From positions 744,001 to 808,000 of the forward strand of contig NZ_VOQS01000003.1 of NCBI RefSeq assembly GCF_007995085.1: DNA of 64,000 nucleotides. Direction: 5' to 3'. Positions 9,087-17,543 of the stretch are shown in pieces (position 1 is the first letter of the stretch; every line of letters begins with the position of its first letter). The stretch comes from Paraburkholderia azotifigens (GTDB lineage: Bacteria > Pseudomonadota > Gammaproteobacteria > Burkholderiales > Burkholderiaceae). Under the pieces are notes generated by a model. The model saw nothing but the letters and a program-made list of their open reading frames with translations. It had not been told where the DNA came from and ran no database searches. Both the position numbers and the translations under genes were made by a program.

Positions 9087-9443
9087 ATGCGCGTTACCTA
9101 CGTAGTTCGTTTTCAGGTCTTGCCCGACAGGCTCGAACGGTTTCTGACGCTGCTGAACGGCATGCTCGACGCCATGCGCGACGAGCCGCAGTTCCGTGAA
9201 GCCGTGCTGCATCGCGACCCGGACTCGGCGTGCCGGCTGCTGCTGGTCGAAACCTGGGAAAGCGACGAAGAGGCGAGCGACGAGCAGATTCATCGGCCGT
9301 ACCGGCGTGCGTATCACGAGGCGCTCGCCGATCTGCTCGTGCGTCCGCGTGAAGTCACCGAATGGCGCACGCTGCGTGTGGATCGGCGCGAAATGCGGTT
9401 CGAATCGCGCGCCGCAGAAGAATTGGCCGAGGCCCGCGCATGA
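9087..9443 (+). CDS. Antibiotic biosynthesis monooxygenase (ABM) domain protein
   Basis: 118-residue single-domain protein of the dimeric alpha+beta barrel ABM/quinol monooxygenase family: MRVTYVVRFQVLP first strand, a QFREAVLHRDP loop and an LLVETWESDEEA segment. Family members oxidise quinols or act on reactive metabolites; the substrate here is unknown. ATG 9087 has GAGGTG 6 bases upstream; the frame extends 20 codons further 5' without a ribosome site. The stop overlaps the start of the exporter gene (ATGA, 9440-9443), so the two are translated together, probably under the WYL regulator. Confidence 0.75.
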   Translation: MRVTYVVRFQVLPDRLERFLTLLNGMLDAMRDEPQFREAVLHRDPDSACRLLLVETWESDEEASDEQIHRPYRRAYHEALADLLVRPREVTEWRTLRVDRREMRFESRAAEELAEARA

Positions 9444-10729
9444 GCACGTCGACGACTGCTCCGACCCATCATGGCAGTCTGAGCGTCATGCAAGGCGCGG
9501 CGCTCTACGTCGGTGCCGTGCTCGGCACGGGCGTGATCGCGCTGCCTGCGCTCGCGGCTGAAGCGGCCGGCCCCGCGTCGCTCGTCGCGTGGCTGGCGCT
9601 CGTGCTGTTGTCGGCGCCGCTGGCGGCAACGTTCGCCGCGCTCGGTGCGCGCTATCCTGACGCGGGCGGCGTATCCACGTACGTGCGCAATGCATTCGGC
9701 CCGCGTGCCGCGGCCATCGTCGGATGGTGCTTTTACTTTGCCGTGCCGGCAGGCGCGCCCGCTGCGGCGATGTTCGGCGGCGCATATGTCGCTGCGGCGT
9801 TCGGCGGCGGCGAGTGGACCGTGATCGGCACGGCAGCCGCGCTGATGCTGACCGTGACGCTTGCCAACGCGCTCGGACTGACGGTGTCGGGCCGCTTGCA
9901 ACTGGTGCTCGCCGCGTTGCTCGTTGCATTGCTGCTGGCCGCTGTCATCGCTTCGGCGCCCCATGCGCGGATGGCGAATCTGCAGCCGTTCGCGCCGCAT
10001 GGCTGGCTCGCGGTGTTTCCCGCCGCCGCGCTGCTCGTCTGGAGCTTCGCGGGTTGGGAAGCCATCACGCATCTCGCCGCGGAGTTTCGCCGCCCCGCGC
10101 ATGATCTTCCGTTGGCGGCAGGCATCGCCGTTGTCGTGGTCGGCGTGCTGTACATGGGCGTTGCGACGATGAGCGTCATGGTGCTCGGGCCGGGCGCCGG
10201 GACGTCGAGCGCGCCGCTCGCCGAACTGCTTGCACGCGGGCTCGGCGGCAAGGTGCACATGCTCGCGGCCATCGCTGCGCTGCTGCTCACGCTCGGCACG
10301 ATGAACGCATATTTCGCGGGTGCTGCGAAACTCGGCGCCGCGCTGGGCCGCGACGGCGCGCTGCCGCAATGGCTCGCGCAAGGCAGCCGGGCGGGCGACG
10401 TGCCGCGCCGCAGCCTGTTCATGATTGCCGGGCTGGCGACGTTTGCGCTGGTCGTCGTGGTGATCGCGGGTGTGGGGCCGAAGCCGCTCGTGCTGCTCAC
10501 CACAGGTTCGTTCGTCACCGTGTATGCGCTTGGCGCGGCGGCTGCGCTGCGTCTGTTGCCGCGAGGCAGCTGGCCTCACCGCTGCGCGCGTGTTGCGCTC
10601 GTTGCCGTCGCGGCATTGTGTTGTGCGACGGGCTGGTATCTGTTGTGGCCGCTCGTGATTACAGGCTGCGCACTGCTTTATCTACGAGTGCGACGTGTAT
10701 TCGTTTCGAGTACGAGGGCGATCCCATGA
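9440..10729 (+). CDS. APC-family amino acid permease/exporter (YjeH-like)
   Basis: Inner-membrane protein of 429 residues with about 12 hydrophobic segments. The first, GAALYVGAVLGTGVIALPALAAEAAGP, carries the unwound GTG(V/I) helix-1 motif of the APC superfamily. Length and the GARYPDAGGVSTYVRNAFG loop resemble YjeH, an exporter of methionine and branched-chain amino acids. It starts in a 4-base overlap with the ABM gene. Substrate and direction of transport are inferred from family resemblance only. Confidence 0.75.
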   Translation: MSTSTTAPTHHGSLSVMQGAALYVGAVLGTGVIALPALAAEAAGPASLVAWLALVLLSAPLAATFAALGARYPDAGGVSTYVRNAFGPRAAAIVGWCFYFAVPAGAPAAAMFGGAYVAAAFGGGEWTVIGTAAALMLTVTLANALGLTVSGRLQLVLAALLVALLLAAVIASAPHARMANLQPFAPHGWLAVFPAAALLVWSFAGWEAITHLAAEFRRPAHDLPLAAGIAVVVVGVLYMGVATMSVMVLGPGAGTSSAPLAELLARGLGGKVHMLAAIAALLLTLGTMNAYFAGAAKLGAALGRDGALPQWLAQGSRAGDVPRRSLFMIAGLATFALVVVVIAGVGPKPLVLLTTGSFVTVYALGAAAALRLLPRGSWPHRCARVALVAVAALCCATGWYLLWPLVITGCALLYLRVRRVFVSSTRAIP

Positions 10730-10905
10730 AGTTGCAATGCACGCAGGAAAACAGGTTGACAACGCATCGACGGCACGACACACTCGAATGCATGCTGACG
10801 CTCACCACCACGACATACGTCATTAAAAACCGTATTGCACGCCATCGCGGCGGGCCTATGGGAGCGTGTGTGCGTTAAATTTGCAGCAGTCGGCAAAACG
10901 ATCCC

Positions 10906-10941
10906 AAGGCCCCGCCGGAAACGGAAGGGGCCTTTTGTTTT
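10906..10941 (+). terminator. Intrinsic terminator or attenuator before the DUF2917 gene
   Basis: AAGGCCCC (10906-10913) pairs with GGGGCCTT (10927-10934), followed by TTGTTTT. It lies 177 bases after the permease stop and only 43 bases before the next start, so it either ends the permease transcript or attenuates the next gene. Confidence 0.85.
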
Positions 10942-10983
10942 GGGTGTGCCTTCCGTCCCCCGGCTCAATTGACGGAGTGCATG

Positions 10984-11370
10984 ATGGACAAGGCTTGCCA
11001 GCAGTTCACCGATGACGAATCACTCTGCTTTTCGCGTACGCAAGAGGAGCGCTTACCCAGAGTCGTCGTTCACTTTGCAGTGCAACCCGGCGCGACGATG
11101 TCGTGGCGCGTCGAGGCGAACACCGAGCTTCATGTACAGGGTGCGCGCGTGTGGTTGACGCGCGCGGCGTCGCCATACGACCACTGGCTGCAGATCGGCG
11201 AGACGTTCCGTCTGCAGCGCGGCGAGCGCGTCTGGGTCAGCGCGGACGGCAACACGCCCGCGCAGCTTTCGCTGACGACGCATCCCGTGAAATCCCGCGG
11301 CATGCTGGTGCGTTTGCTCGAACGCTGTTCTTCGCTGGGCGCGGATATTTTTGCACCGCGCTCCCGTTGA
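10984..11370 (+). CDS. DUF2917 domain protein
   Basis: 128-residue cytoplasmic-looking protein with the DUF2917 pattern common in Burkholderiaceae: a short beta-rich domain (about 25-95) with GATMSWRVEANTELHVQG, VWLTRA, DHWLQIGETFRLQRGERVWVSADG. No signal peptide. Function unknown. GGAG lies 6 bases upstream of ATG 10984 (and 3 bases upstream of ATG 10981). Only 42 bases separate the preceding terminator from the start, so the promoter must overlap the hairpin or transcription must read through it. Confidence 0.75.
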   Translation: MDKACQQFTDDESLCFSRTQEERLPRVVVHFAVQPGATMSWRVEANTELHVQGARVWLTRAASPYDHWLQIGETFRLQRGERVWVSADGNTPAQLSLTTHPVKSRGMLVRLLERCSSLGADIFAPRSR

Positions 11371-11381
11371 ACGCGCGCAAT

Positions 11382-11414
11382 AAAAAAGCTCGTGCAGGGT
11401 ACGAGCTTTTTTTG
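11382..11414. terminator. Bidirectional intrinsic terminator
   Basis: Twelve-base arms AAAAAAGCTCGT and ACGAGCTTTTTT around a 7-nt loop. The A-tract on one side and T-tract on the other allow termination from both the DUF2917 gene (plus) and pcaF (minus), which converge here. Confidence 0.9.
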
Positions 11415-11486
11415 TTTTATACCGCGTGACGCACCGTCCAACAGCGATGCGTCACGCGATGCATCAACACGTCGATCAAACGTGCA

Positions 11487-12689
11487 TCAAACGCGCTCGA
11501 TCGCAATCGCAATGCCCTGGCCGACGCCGATGCACATCGTGCACAGTGCAAAGCGGCCTTGCGTGCGTTGCAGCTGATACATCGCCGTCGTGACGAGACG
11601 CGCGCCGCTCATGCCGAGCGGATGGCCGAGCGCAATCGCGCCGCCGTTCGGATTGACGCGGGCGTCGTCATCGGCGACACCGAGCGCGCGCAGCACGGCA
11701 ATGCCTTGCGAGGCGAACGCTTCGTTCAGTTCGATCACGTCGAACTGGTTGATGTTCATGTTCAGACGCGCGAGCAGCTTTTGCGTCGCGGGCGCCGGGC
11801 CAATGCCCATCACGCGCGGATCGACGCCTGCCGTCGCGATGCCGAGCACGCGTGCGCGCGGCGTCAGGCCGAAGCGTTTCGCCGTTTCTGCGTTGGCGAG
11901 CAGCAGCGCCGCTGCGCCGTCGTTGACACCCGACGCATTGCCCGCTGTCACCGTGCCGTCCGGACGCACGACACCCTTCAGCTTCGCGAGCGTTTCGAGG
12001 CTCGTCTCACGCGGATGCTCATCCTTCGACACGACGATCGCATCGCCCTTCTTTTGCGGAATCGTCACGGAGACGATTTCCTGCGCGAGCGTGCCATCCT
12101 GCTGCGCGCGCGCCGCCTTCTGCTGGCTGCGCAGCGCGAACGCGTCCTGATCGGCGCGGCTGATGTTGTAGTCGGTCGCGACGTTCTCGCCCGTTTCCGG
12201 CATCGAGTCGACGCCATACAGCTGCTTCATCAGGGGATTGACGAAACGCCAGCCGATCGTCGTGTCGTGGATGTCGGCCTGACGCGAGAACGCGCTCGTC
12301 GCCTTGCCCATCACGAACGGCGCGCGGCTCATGCTTTCGACGCCGCCCGCGATCATCAGCCCGGCCTCGCCCGACTTGATCGCGCGCGCGGCGATGCCGA
12401 CGGCATCCATGCCCGAGCCGCACAGACGGTTCACCGTCGAACCCGGTACATCCTTCGGCAGGCCTGCCAGCAACAGCGACATGCGCGCGACGTTGCGGTT
12501 ATCTTCGCCGGCCTGGTTCGCGCAGCCGTAGATCACATCGTCGATCGCGCCCCAGTCGACTTCCGTGTTGCGCTCCATCAGCGCCTTGAGCGGCACGGCG
12601 CCGAGATCGTCGGCACGCACCGACGACAGCGAACCCGCATAGCGGCCAATCGGCGTGCGAATCGCGTCGCACAGGAATGCTTCCGTCAT
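11487..12689 (-). CDS. pcaF: 3-oxoadipyl-CoA thiolase
   Basis: Thiolase of 400 residues, last step of the beta-ketoadipate pathway: 3-oxoadipyl-CoA plus CoA gives succinyl-CoA and acetyl-CoA. MTEAFLCDAIRTPIGRY is the standard PcaF N-terminus. Active-site cysteine is in NRLCGSGMDA (C90), catalytic histidine in GGAIALGHPLG and the second cysteine in CIGVGQG. ATG 12689 has GGAGAC upstream. It is separated from the other pca genes here and pairs divergently with an IclR regulator over two inverted repeats, which supports aromatic-acid control. A general acetyl-CoA acetyltransferase is the less likely alternative. Confidence 0.88.
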   Translation of the reverse strand: MTEAFLCDAIRTPIGRYAGSLSSVRADDLGAVPLKALMERNTEVDWGAIDDVIYGCANQAGEDNRNVARMSLLLAGLPKDVPGSTVNRLCGSGMDAVGIAARAIKSGEAGLMIAGGVESMSRAPFVMGKATSAFSRQADIHDTTIGWRFVNPLMKQLYGVDSMPETGENVATDYNISRADQDAFALRSQQKAARAQQDGTLAQEIVSVTIPQKKGDAIVVSKDEHPRETSLETLAKLKGVVRPDGTVTAGNASGVNDGAAALLLANAETAKRFGLTPRARVLGIATAGVDPRVMGIGPAPATQKLLARLNMNINQFDVIELNEAFASQGIAVLRALGVADDDARVNPNGGAIALGHPLGMSGARLVTTAMYQLQRTQGRFALCTMCIGVGQGIAIAIERV

Positions 12690-12786
12690 GAGATGTCTCC
12701 AGTAATGGCGAGGGCCGGCGTAACGTGGAAGGCGCCAGCGTCGGCGCAATGGGCAGCGCCAGAAAAACGTGCCGAGCGAATCAGAT

Positions 12787-12837
12787 TTGTTCTATACTCG
12801 AACAAACGATCATCTATCGAACATTTCAGGTTCGATA
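12787..12837. promoter_or_regulatory. Tandem inverted-repeat operators for the IclR/PcaR regulator
   Basis: Two perfect inverted repeats of identical geometry: TTGTTC-N7-GAACAA (12787-12805) and TATCGAAC-N7-GTTCGATA (12815-12837). Centres are 30 bp apart, about three helical turns. The right arm GTTCGATAATAG resembles the PcaR box GTTCGATAATCGCAC as I recall it from Pseudomonas. They lie about 100-150 bp upstream of pcaF. The remaining 284 bp to the regulator start show no other motif I can support. Confidence 0.75.
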
Positions 12838-13121
12838 ATAGGCGGGTGTTGGAAAGACTGTCAAGCTTGCAGGCCAGGCGGCAGACCGTCAAATTCGGCA
12901 AAAGCGTGTGGCGAAAACGGCAGGAATCGGCGCCGCATCGGGTCCGGGCGCGCATTCCCGCCCGGACGCCTGGGCGCCGACCACCATGCGCCGCATGTAC
13001 GCCGCGGCACCGGGCCTGCGAATTTGGCGAATCTGAGCGCTTGCGCTATCGTCACGGCTTTCCGCAGGCTGACCGCCGCCCACTTCGAGTCCGAACGTTT
13101 CGCATCGAGTTCACAGAGGCC

Positions 13122-13946
13122 ATGAGCAAAGTCCCATCCGCGTCACAAGCAGTTCCCGCCAGCGAAACGGACGCGCCCGACAAACCGGGCGATTCGTACG
13201 TACAGTCGTTCGCGCGCGGCCTTGCGGTGATTCGCGCGTTCAACGCCGAGCGTCCCGAGCAGACGCTGACGGACGTCGCCTCGGCGACGGGTCTGACGCG
13301 TGCGGGTGCGCGCCGTATCCTGCTGACGCTGCAGACGCTTGGCTACGTCGAAGCGGAGGGCCGCCTGTTCCGCCTGACGCCGAAGATTCTCGACCTCGGG
13401 TTCGCCTATCTGACGTCGATGCCGTTCTGGAATCTCGCCGAGCCGTTCATGGAAGAACTGTCGTCGGAAGTCCACGAAAGCTGTTCGGCGGCCGTGCTCG
13501 ACCGCACCGAGATCGTCTACGTGCTGCGCGTGCCGACGCACAAGATCATGACGATCAATCTGTCGATCGGCAGCCGCTTGCCCGCGTATTGCACGTCGAT
13601 GGGCCGCGTGCTGCTGTCGGCGCTCGACGAAGCGACGCTCGACGCGACGCTCGACGCATCGCGCATTGCCGCTCACACGCCGCGCACGATCACCGACAAG
13701 GACGAGCTGAAGAAAGTGATCGCGCAGGTGCGCAGCCAGGGCTGGGCCGTCGTCGATCAGGAGCTGGAAGGCGGGCTGATTTCGCTGTCCGCGCCGATTC
13801 GCAACCGGCGCGGTCAGATCATCGCCGCGATGAACATCAGCGGCAACGCACAGCGCAATTCCGCGAAGCAGATGGTGAAGGCGTTCCTCGAACCGTTGCA
13901 AAAAGCCGCGCAGTCGGTGTCCAACATGGTCGCGCTACGCGGCTAG
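13122..13946 (+). CDS. pcaR: IclR-family regulator of beta-ketoadipate genes (PcaR-like)
   Basis: 274-residue regulator. After a 25-residue tail, SYVQSFARGLAVIRAFNAERPEQTLTDVA starts the IclR winged helix (about 25-90, with ATGLTRAGARRILLTLQTLGYV). The effector domain (about 105-270) includes LPAYCTSMGRVLL and NISGNAQR. The SFARGLAVI and TRAGARRILLTL motifs are those of the PcaR/PcaU/PobR branch. ATG 13122 has AGAGG close upstream. Divergent from pcaF with paired operators between them, so it most likely controls pcaF in response to beta-ketoadipate or a related acid (inference). Confidence 0.85.
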   Translation: MSKVPSASQAVPASETDAPDKPGDSYVQSFARGLAVIRAFNAERPEQTLTDVASATGLTRAGARRILLTLQTLGYVEAEGRLFRLTPKILDLGFAYLTSMPFWNLAEPFMEELSSEVHESCSAAVLDRTEIVYVLRVPTHKIMTINLSIGSRLPAYCTSMGRVLLSALDEATLDATLDASRIAAHTPRTITDKDELKKVIAQVRSQGWAVVDQELEGGLISLSAPIRNRRGQIIAAMNISGNAQRNSAKQMVKAFLEPLQKAAQSVSNMVALRG

Positions 13947-13952
13947 AATGCC

Positions 13953-15143
13953 TCAACGGCCCAGATAGCGCTCCACCAGACGCGTCCAGTAAGCGGCGCC
14001 GATGGGCAGATTGCGGTCGTTGAAGTCGTAGTGCGGGTTGTGCACCATGCAGCCGTCTTCGCCGACGCCGTTGCCGAGGCGCAGGAACGAGCCCGGCCGC
14101 TGTTCGAGCATGAACGCGAAATCTTCGCTGCCCATCAGGATGTCCGCATTCGGCTCGACGTTCGCCGCGCCGACCAGTTCGCGCGCGACCTGAATCGCGA
14201 ATTCCGTTTCCTCGTCCGTGTTCACGACGACGGGATACCCTTCCACATAATCGACCCGAGCCTTGCCGCCGTAGCTCGCCGCCTGCGTTTCGGCGAGTTC
14301 GGTGATGCGCGCTTTCAGCAGCGCGCGCACTTCCGGGCTGAACGAGCGCACGCTCAGTTCGAGCGTCGCGCTCGACGGGATCACGTTGTTCGCGACACCC
14401 GCGTGCATCGTGCCGACCGTCACGACGGCGGGCTGCGCCGGATTCACGTTGCGCGCGACGATCGTCTGCAGCGCCATCACGATACTCGACGCGATCACGA
14501 TGGGGTCGACGGTCAGATGCGGGCGCGCCGCGTGGCCGCCGACGCCTTCGATCGTGATGGTCGCCTTGTCGCCCGCCGCCATGAACGCGCCCTTGCGGAA
14601 CAGAAACTTGCCCGGCTCCGCGCCCGGATGGTTGTGCACGCCGAACACGGCGTCGCACGGAAAACGCTCGAACAATCCGTCTTCGATCATCTTCTTCGCG
14701 CCGCTGTCGATGCCGCTTTCCTCGGCCGGCTGGAAGTACAGATGCACGGTGCCCGAAAAATTGCGCGTCTTCGCGAGATGCTGGGCGGCGCCGAGCAGCA
14801 TCGTCGTGTGGCCGTCGTGGCCGCATGCGTGCATCTTGCCGTGCGTGCCGCTCGCGTATGGCAGTCCCGTCTGCTCGACGATGGGCAGCGCATCCATGTC
14901 CGCGCGCAGGCCGATGCTGCGCGTGCCGTCGCCGGCCTTCAAGGTGCCGACCACGCCCGTCTTGCCGACGCCGCGCGTCACCTGCCAGCCCCACGCTTCG
15001 AGCTTGTCGGCGACGAGCGCCGCCGTCGCGACTTCTTCGTACGCGAGTTCGGGATGGTGGTGAATGTGGTGGCGAATGTCGCGCAGCGCGGCGGCTGCGG
15101 GCTCGAGGTCGGCGATTTCAGTCAGGCGGGTGGCGTCGGTCAT
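13953..15143 (-). CDS. M20 family amidohydrolase (hippurate hydrolase-like)
   Basis: Cytoplasmic metallo-amidohydrolase of 396 residues. Metal-site motifs: HACGHDGHT (C107, H109), PAEESGID, and GVHNHPGAEPG; the dimerisation lid (about 185-300) separates the two halves of the catalytic domain. Members of this HipO/N-acyl-amino acid hydrolase group cleave N-acyl or N-benzoyl amino acids; the substrate here is not determined. ATG 15143 has GGAG 8 bases upstream; GTG 15152 is in frame but too close to GGAG. Its stop is 6 bases from that of the IclR gene (convergent). Confidence 0.82.
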   Translation of the reverse strand: MTDATRLTEIADLEPAAAALRDIRHHIHHHPELAYEEVATAALVADKLEAWGWQVTRGVGKTGVVGTLKAGDGTRSIGLRADMDALPIVEQTGLPYASGTHGKMHACGHDGHTTMLLGAAQHLAKTRNFSGTVHLYFQPAEESGIDSGAKKMIEDGLFERFPCDAVFGVHNHPGAEPGKFLFRKGAFMAAGDKATITIEGVGGHAARPHLTVDPIVIASSIVMALQTIVARNVNPAQPAVVTVGTMHAGVANNVIPSSATLELSVRSFSPEVRALLKARITELAETQAASYGGKARVDYVEGYPVVVNTDEETEFAIQVARELVGAANVEPNADILMGSEDFAFMLEQRPGSFLRLGNGVGEDGCMVHNPHYDFNDRNLPIGAAYWTRLVERYLGR

Positions 15144-15243
15144 CAGGTGCACTCCGGGTTTACTCGCTGCGTCTCGTGCGCAGCGTTAAACCGCAGACTA
15201 TAGCAATGCGTGATCTTTCCGGTAAGACGGCCGTGCGCCAGAC

Positions 15244-15849
15244 TTACTTAACGCTTTCGCCGGAAACGCGCGCGTCCACCCGCGTCTGATGCGCGGGCTG
15301 CTTGCTTGCAACACCTTTCAGGACATCGACGAACGCGAGGCCCGCTTCTTCGAGCGAGCCGGAATTGTCGATATGCGTGAGATGCGCGCCATCGGGCAGC
15401 GTGAACGGCGCCTGGCGCGCGAGGCGCGCGGCGACCTGCTCCGCCGTCTCGCGTCCGCGTGTCGACAGACGCTGCGCAAGAATATGCGGCTCGGCGTGGA
15501 TATACACGACTTCGAGCTGCTGATAGCGCTTCAATGCACGCGTCAGATACGCGCGCGAACCATTGACGACAACCGTGCAGCCGCGTTCGAGCCACGCATC
15601 GATCTCGATGCCGATGCCATAGTGCAATTCATGGCTCGACCATTCGAGCGCGAACAGGCCTTGCGCCGAACGCGCCGCGAATTCTTCGCGCGTCAGCGAG
15701 ATGTGATTTTCGTTGTGCCCCGTCTCACGCGTGATGTAGCGGTGCGCGAACACGACGGGCGTGCCCGCGACATGTTCGCGCGCGAAATGCAGCAGTGAAT
15801 CCTTGCCCGCGCCCGATGGCCCGACCACGTAAATCAGACGGCCTGTCAT
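15244..15849 (-). CDS. phnN: Ribose 1,5-bisphosphokinase
   Basis: 201-residue P-loop kinase converting ribose 1,5-bisphosphate to phosphoribosyl pyrophosphate, the final step linking C-P lyase chemistry to nucleotide metabolism. MTGRLIYVVGPSGAGKDSLL carries the Walker A motif (about 10-18), and the guanylate kinase-like RYITRE and GIGIEID segments follow. ATG 15849 has GGGAGA upstream and forms a 4-base ATGA overlap with the DUF1045 gene. Third gene of phnF-DUF1045-phnN, divergent from phnGHIJKLM. Confidence 0.92.
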   Translation of the reverse strand: MTGRLIYVVGPSGAGKDSLLHFAREHVAGTPVVFAHRYITRETGHNENHISLTREEFAARSAQGLFALEWSSHELHYGIGIEIDAWLERGCTVVVNGSRAYLTRALKRYQQLEVVYIHAEPHILAQRLSTRGRETAEQVAARLARQAPFTLPDGAHLTHIDNSGSLEEAGLAFVDVLKGVASKQPAHQTRVDARVSGESVK

Positions 15850-16589
15850 GCGTTCTCCCGCTGTTCCTGTTCTGCCGTGAACGCGAGCCGTTGCCACAGC
15901 ATGAACGGCTCGCCCGGCGCGGGCTCGACGAAGATCGCCGCGCCGTCGATGGCCAGCGGCCCGAGGCGTTGCGCCTCGCGGTGCCAACGCTCGACGATCG
16001 CATCGCGATCGCCGGCTTGATCGAGCGAATTGGACAGCGTCATGTGAAAGCGGAACTCCTCGAGCACATAGGGATATCCCCATTCGACGAGCAATTCGCG
16101 CTGTCGTTCCGTCAGCGGCGCTTGCAAGCGCCTGGCAATATCCGCCGCCGACGGCTTGACGCGCAGCGGCGTAAAGGCGCGCAACGCATTCGCGGCAAGC
16201 GTGCGCGTCTGTTCTTCGCCGGCTGAAGTCGCGGGACGCAGCGCAACGAAGTCGCCCAATGTGGCCGCTTCGACAGGCAATGCGAAGGGCATCTGCTGTT
16301 GCGCCCAGCGTTCTGCTGTGTCGAGCAGATCGGCGATCGTCACGTTGCTCGCGAGATGAAACGGGGCGACCAGCGTGCCATGCCAGCCATAACGGCGCGG
16401 CGAGGACGTCAGTTGCGCGAGAGGTTGCGACAGCTCAGGCGTATCCTGCGGATCGAGCGGCGCGCCGCTTTCGGCATCGCGCGCAAGCCATGTCGAGCCC
16501 GCATCCCACCAACCCGATGCACGCGCCGGTGCGTAGTAGATCGCAAAGCGCGCCCGCGCGGACCATGCGTTCCGGATGGCGGCGCTCAT
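15846..16589 (-). CDS. DUF1045 phosphonate-metabolism protein (2H phosphoesterase-like)
   Basis: 247-residue protein of the DUF1045 family, regularly found in proteobacterial phn clusters. RFAIYYAP opens a two-histidine phosphoesterase-like fold: HGTLVAPFHL (first H-x-T) and FRFHMTLSNSL (second H-x-T). The two HxT motifs suggest hydrolysis or ligation of a cyclic phosphate, which would suit the 1,2-cyclic phosphate made by C-P lyase, but this is inference; the usual PhnP hydrolase is absent from the window. It overlaps phnN and phnF by 4 bases on either side. Confidence 0.85.
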   Translation of the reverse strand: MSAAIRNAWSARARFAIYYAPARASGWWDAGSTWLARDAESGAPLDPQDTPELSQPLAQLTSSPRRYGWHGTLVAPFHLASNVTIADLLDTAERWAQQQMPFALPVEAATLGDFVALRPATSAGEEQTRTLAANALRAFTPLRVKPSAADIARRLQAPLTERQRELLVEWGYPYVLEEFRFHMTLSNSLDQAGDRDAIVERWHREAQRLGPLAIDGAAIFVEPAPGEPFMLWQRLAFTAEQEQRENA

Positions 16590-17344
16590 ACGTCGTGCTC
16601 GACCATCAGTTGCACGCGATCGGCGGCGAAGTGCGTAAAGCCGTATTTGATGGGCGTGCCTTCCGTGTCGACGTCGACGTTTTCGACCCACAGCACCGGC
16701 TGCTGCCGGTTGATGCCAAGACGCCGCGCGACTTCCGGCTCCGGCAGCACGCTGCCGATACGGCTCCACTTGCGCAGATAGTCGGTCACGCCATACTCGG
16801 CCATCGCCTTCGTGATGCCGCCCACGCGTTCGAGCACATCGGGCAGATCGGCAAAACGCGCGGCCGGATAGTAGTTGCGCGCATACGTGAGCGGCACGCT
16901 GTCCGCTTCATGCAGCGATTCGATGCGATAGACGAATGCGCCCGCGCGCAGACCCAGCGCCTTCGCGACGGTCGGATCGGCCTTCACGCGCGCCGCCGAC
17001 AGCATCGTGCCCGCAGGCGCATGATGTTGCTGACGCAAGTTTTCGGTGAAGCGCGTGCGCCGCCCGATGGTGTAGTCGATCGCGCCCGGTTGCACGAACG
17101 TGCCGCGTCCCTGCTCGACACTGACGAGCCCTTGAGCCGCGAGACCCAGCATCGCGCGGCGGATCGTGTGACGGTTGACATCGAAGCGCCTCGCCAGCTC
17201 GCCTTCGCTCGGCAGACGCCCGTCTTCGCCGAAGCCGCTCGCCGCGATCTCTTTCGCAAGAATCTGTTCGATCTGCCGCCACACGGCGACGCCCGCTCCA
17301 CGTTCCAGCATCGCGCCCGGCGCTGCGTCGTCGTTCGATGTCAT
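16586..17344 (-). CDS. phnF: GntR/HutC-family regulator of phosphonate metabolism
   Basis: 252-residue repressor-type regulator. The winged helix (about 20-85) contains LPSEGELARRFDVNRHTIRRAMLGLAAQGLVSVEQGRGTFV, and the UTRA ligand domain (about 105-250) holds a VLWVENVDVDTEGTPIKYGFTHFAADR ending typical of PhnF. ATG 17344 is the likely start although GGGA lies rather far (about 13 bases) upstream; in-frame ATGs at 17386 and 17452 are alternatives. A perfect 22-bp palindrome with the HutC core GTCTAGAC lies between it and phnG. Confidence 0.88.
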   Translation of the reverse strand: MTSNDDAAPGAMLERGAGVAVWRQIEQILAKEIAASGFGEDGRLPSEGELARRFDVNRHTIRRAMLGLAAQGLVSVEQGRGTFVQPGAIDYTIGRRTRFTENLRQQHHAPAGTMLSAARVKADPTVAKALGLRAGAFVYRIESLHEADSVPLTYARNYYPAARFADLPDVLERVGGITKAMAEYGVTDYLRKWSRIGSVLPEPEVARRLGINRQQPVLWVENVDVDTEGTPIKYGFTHFAADRVQLMVEHDV

Positions 17345-17453
17345 GGTGCTGTCATTCCCTTCGGTTCCAATAAGCGTTCTGTGCATTGTAGTCCGCAAGC
17401 CGTGGCGGAAATATGAAACTGCGCCTTCTGCCACAAGCCAGCAGCACTTCATC

Positions 17454-17475
17454 TCTAAACGTCTAGACGTTTAGA
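17454..17475. promoter_or_regulatory. PhnF operator palindrome
   Basis: A perfect 22-bp palindrome whose centre ACGTCTAGACGT matches the HutC-subfamily consensus GT(A/C)TA(G/T)AC. It sits 110 bases from the phnF start and 69 bases from the phnG start, and is flanked on the right by a further TTTAGACGA half-site. Binding by PhnF is inferred from family and position. Confidence 0.8.
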
Positions 17476-17543
17476 CGAATAGATGCTCAAATGTCCGGAC
17501 CCGTTACCGCCCCTCCCTCTCCAGGAAACCGCCAGGAACCCCG

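Noticed and set aside
10726..10878. 50-codon frame starting in an ATGA overlap with the permease gene and ending before a terminator
   Set aside because: Position is suggestive, but third-position GC is only about half, far below neighbours, and the peptide has no recognisable features.
17350..17369. CTGTCAT upstream of phnF as a Pho box
   Set aside because: Only one half-site is present; the second CTGTCAT-like repeat at 11-base spacing is missing.
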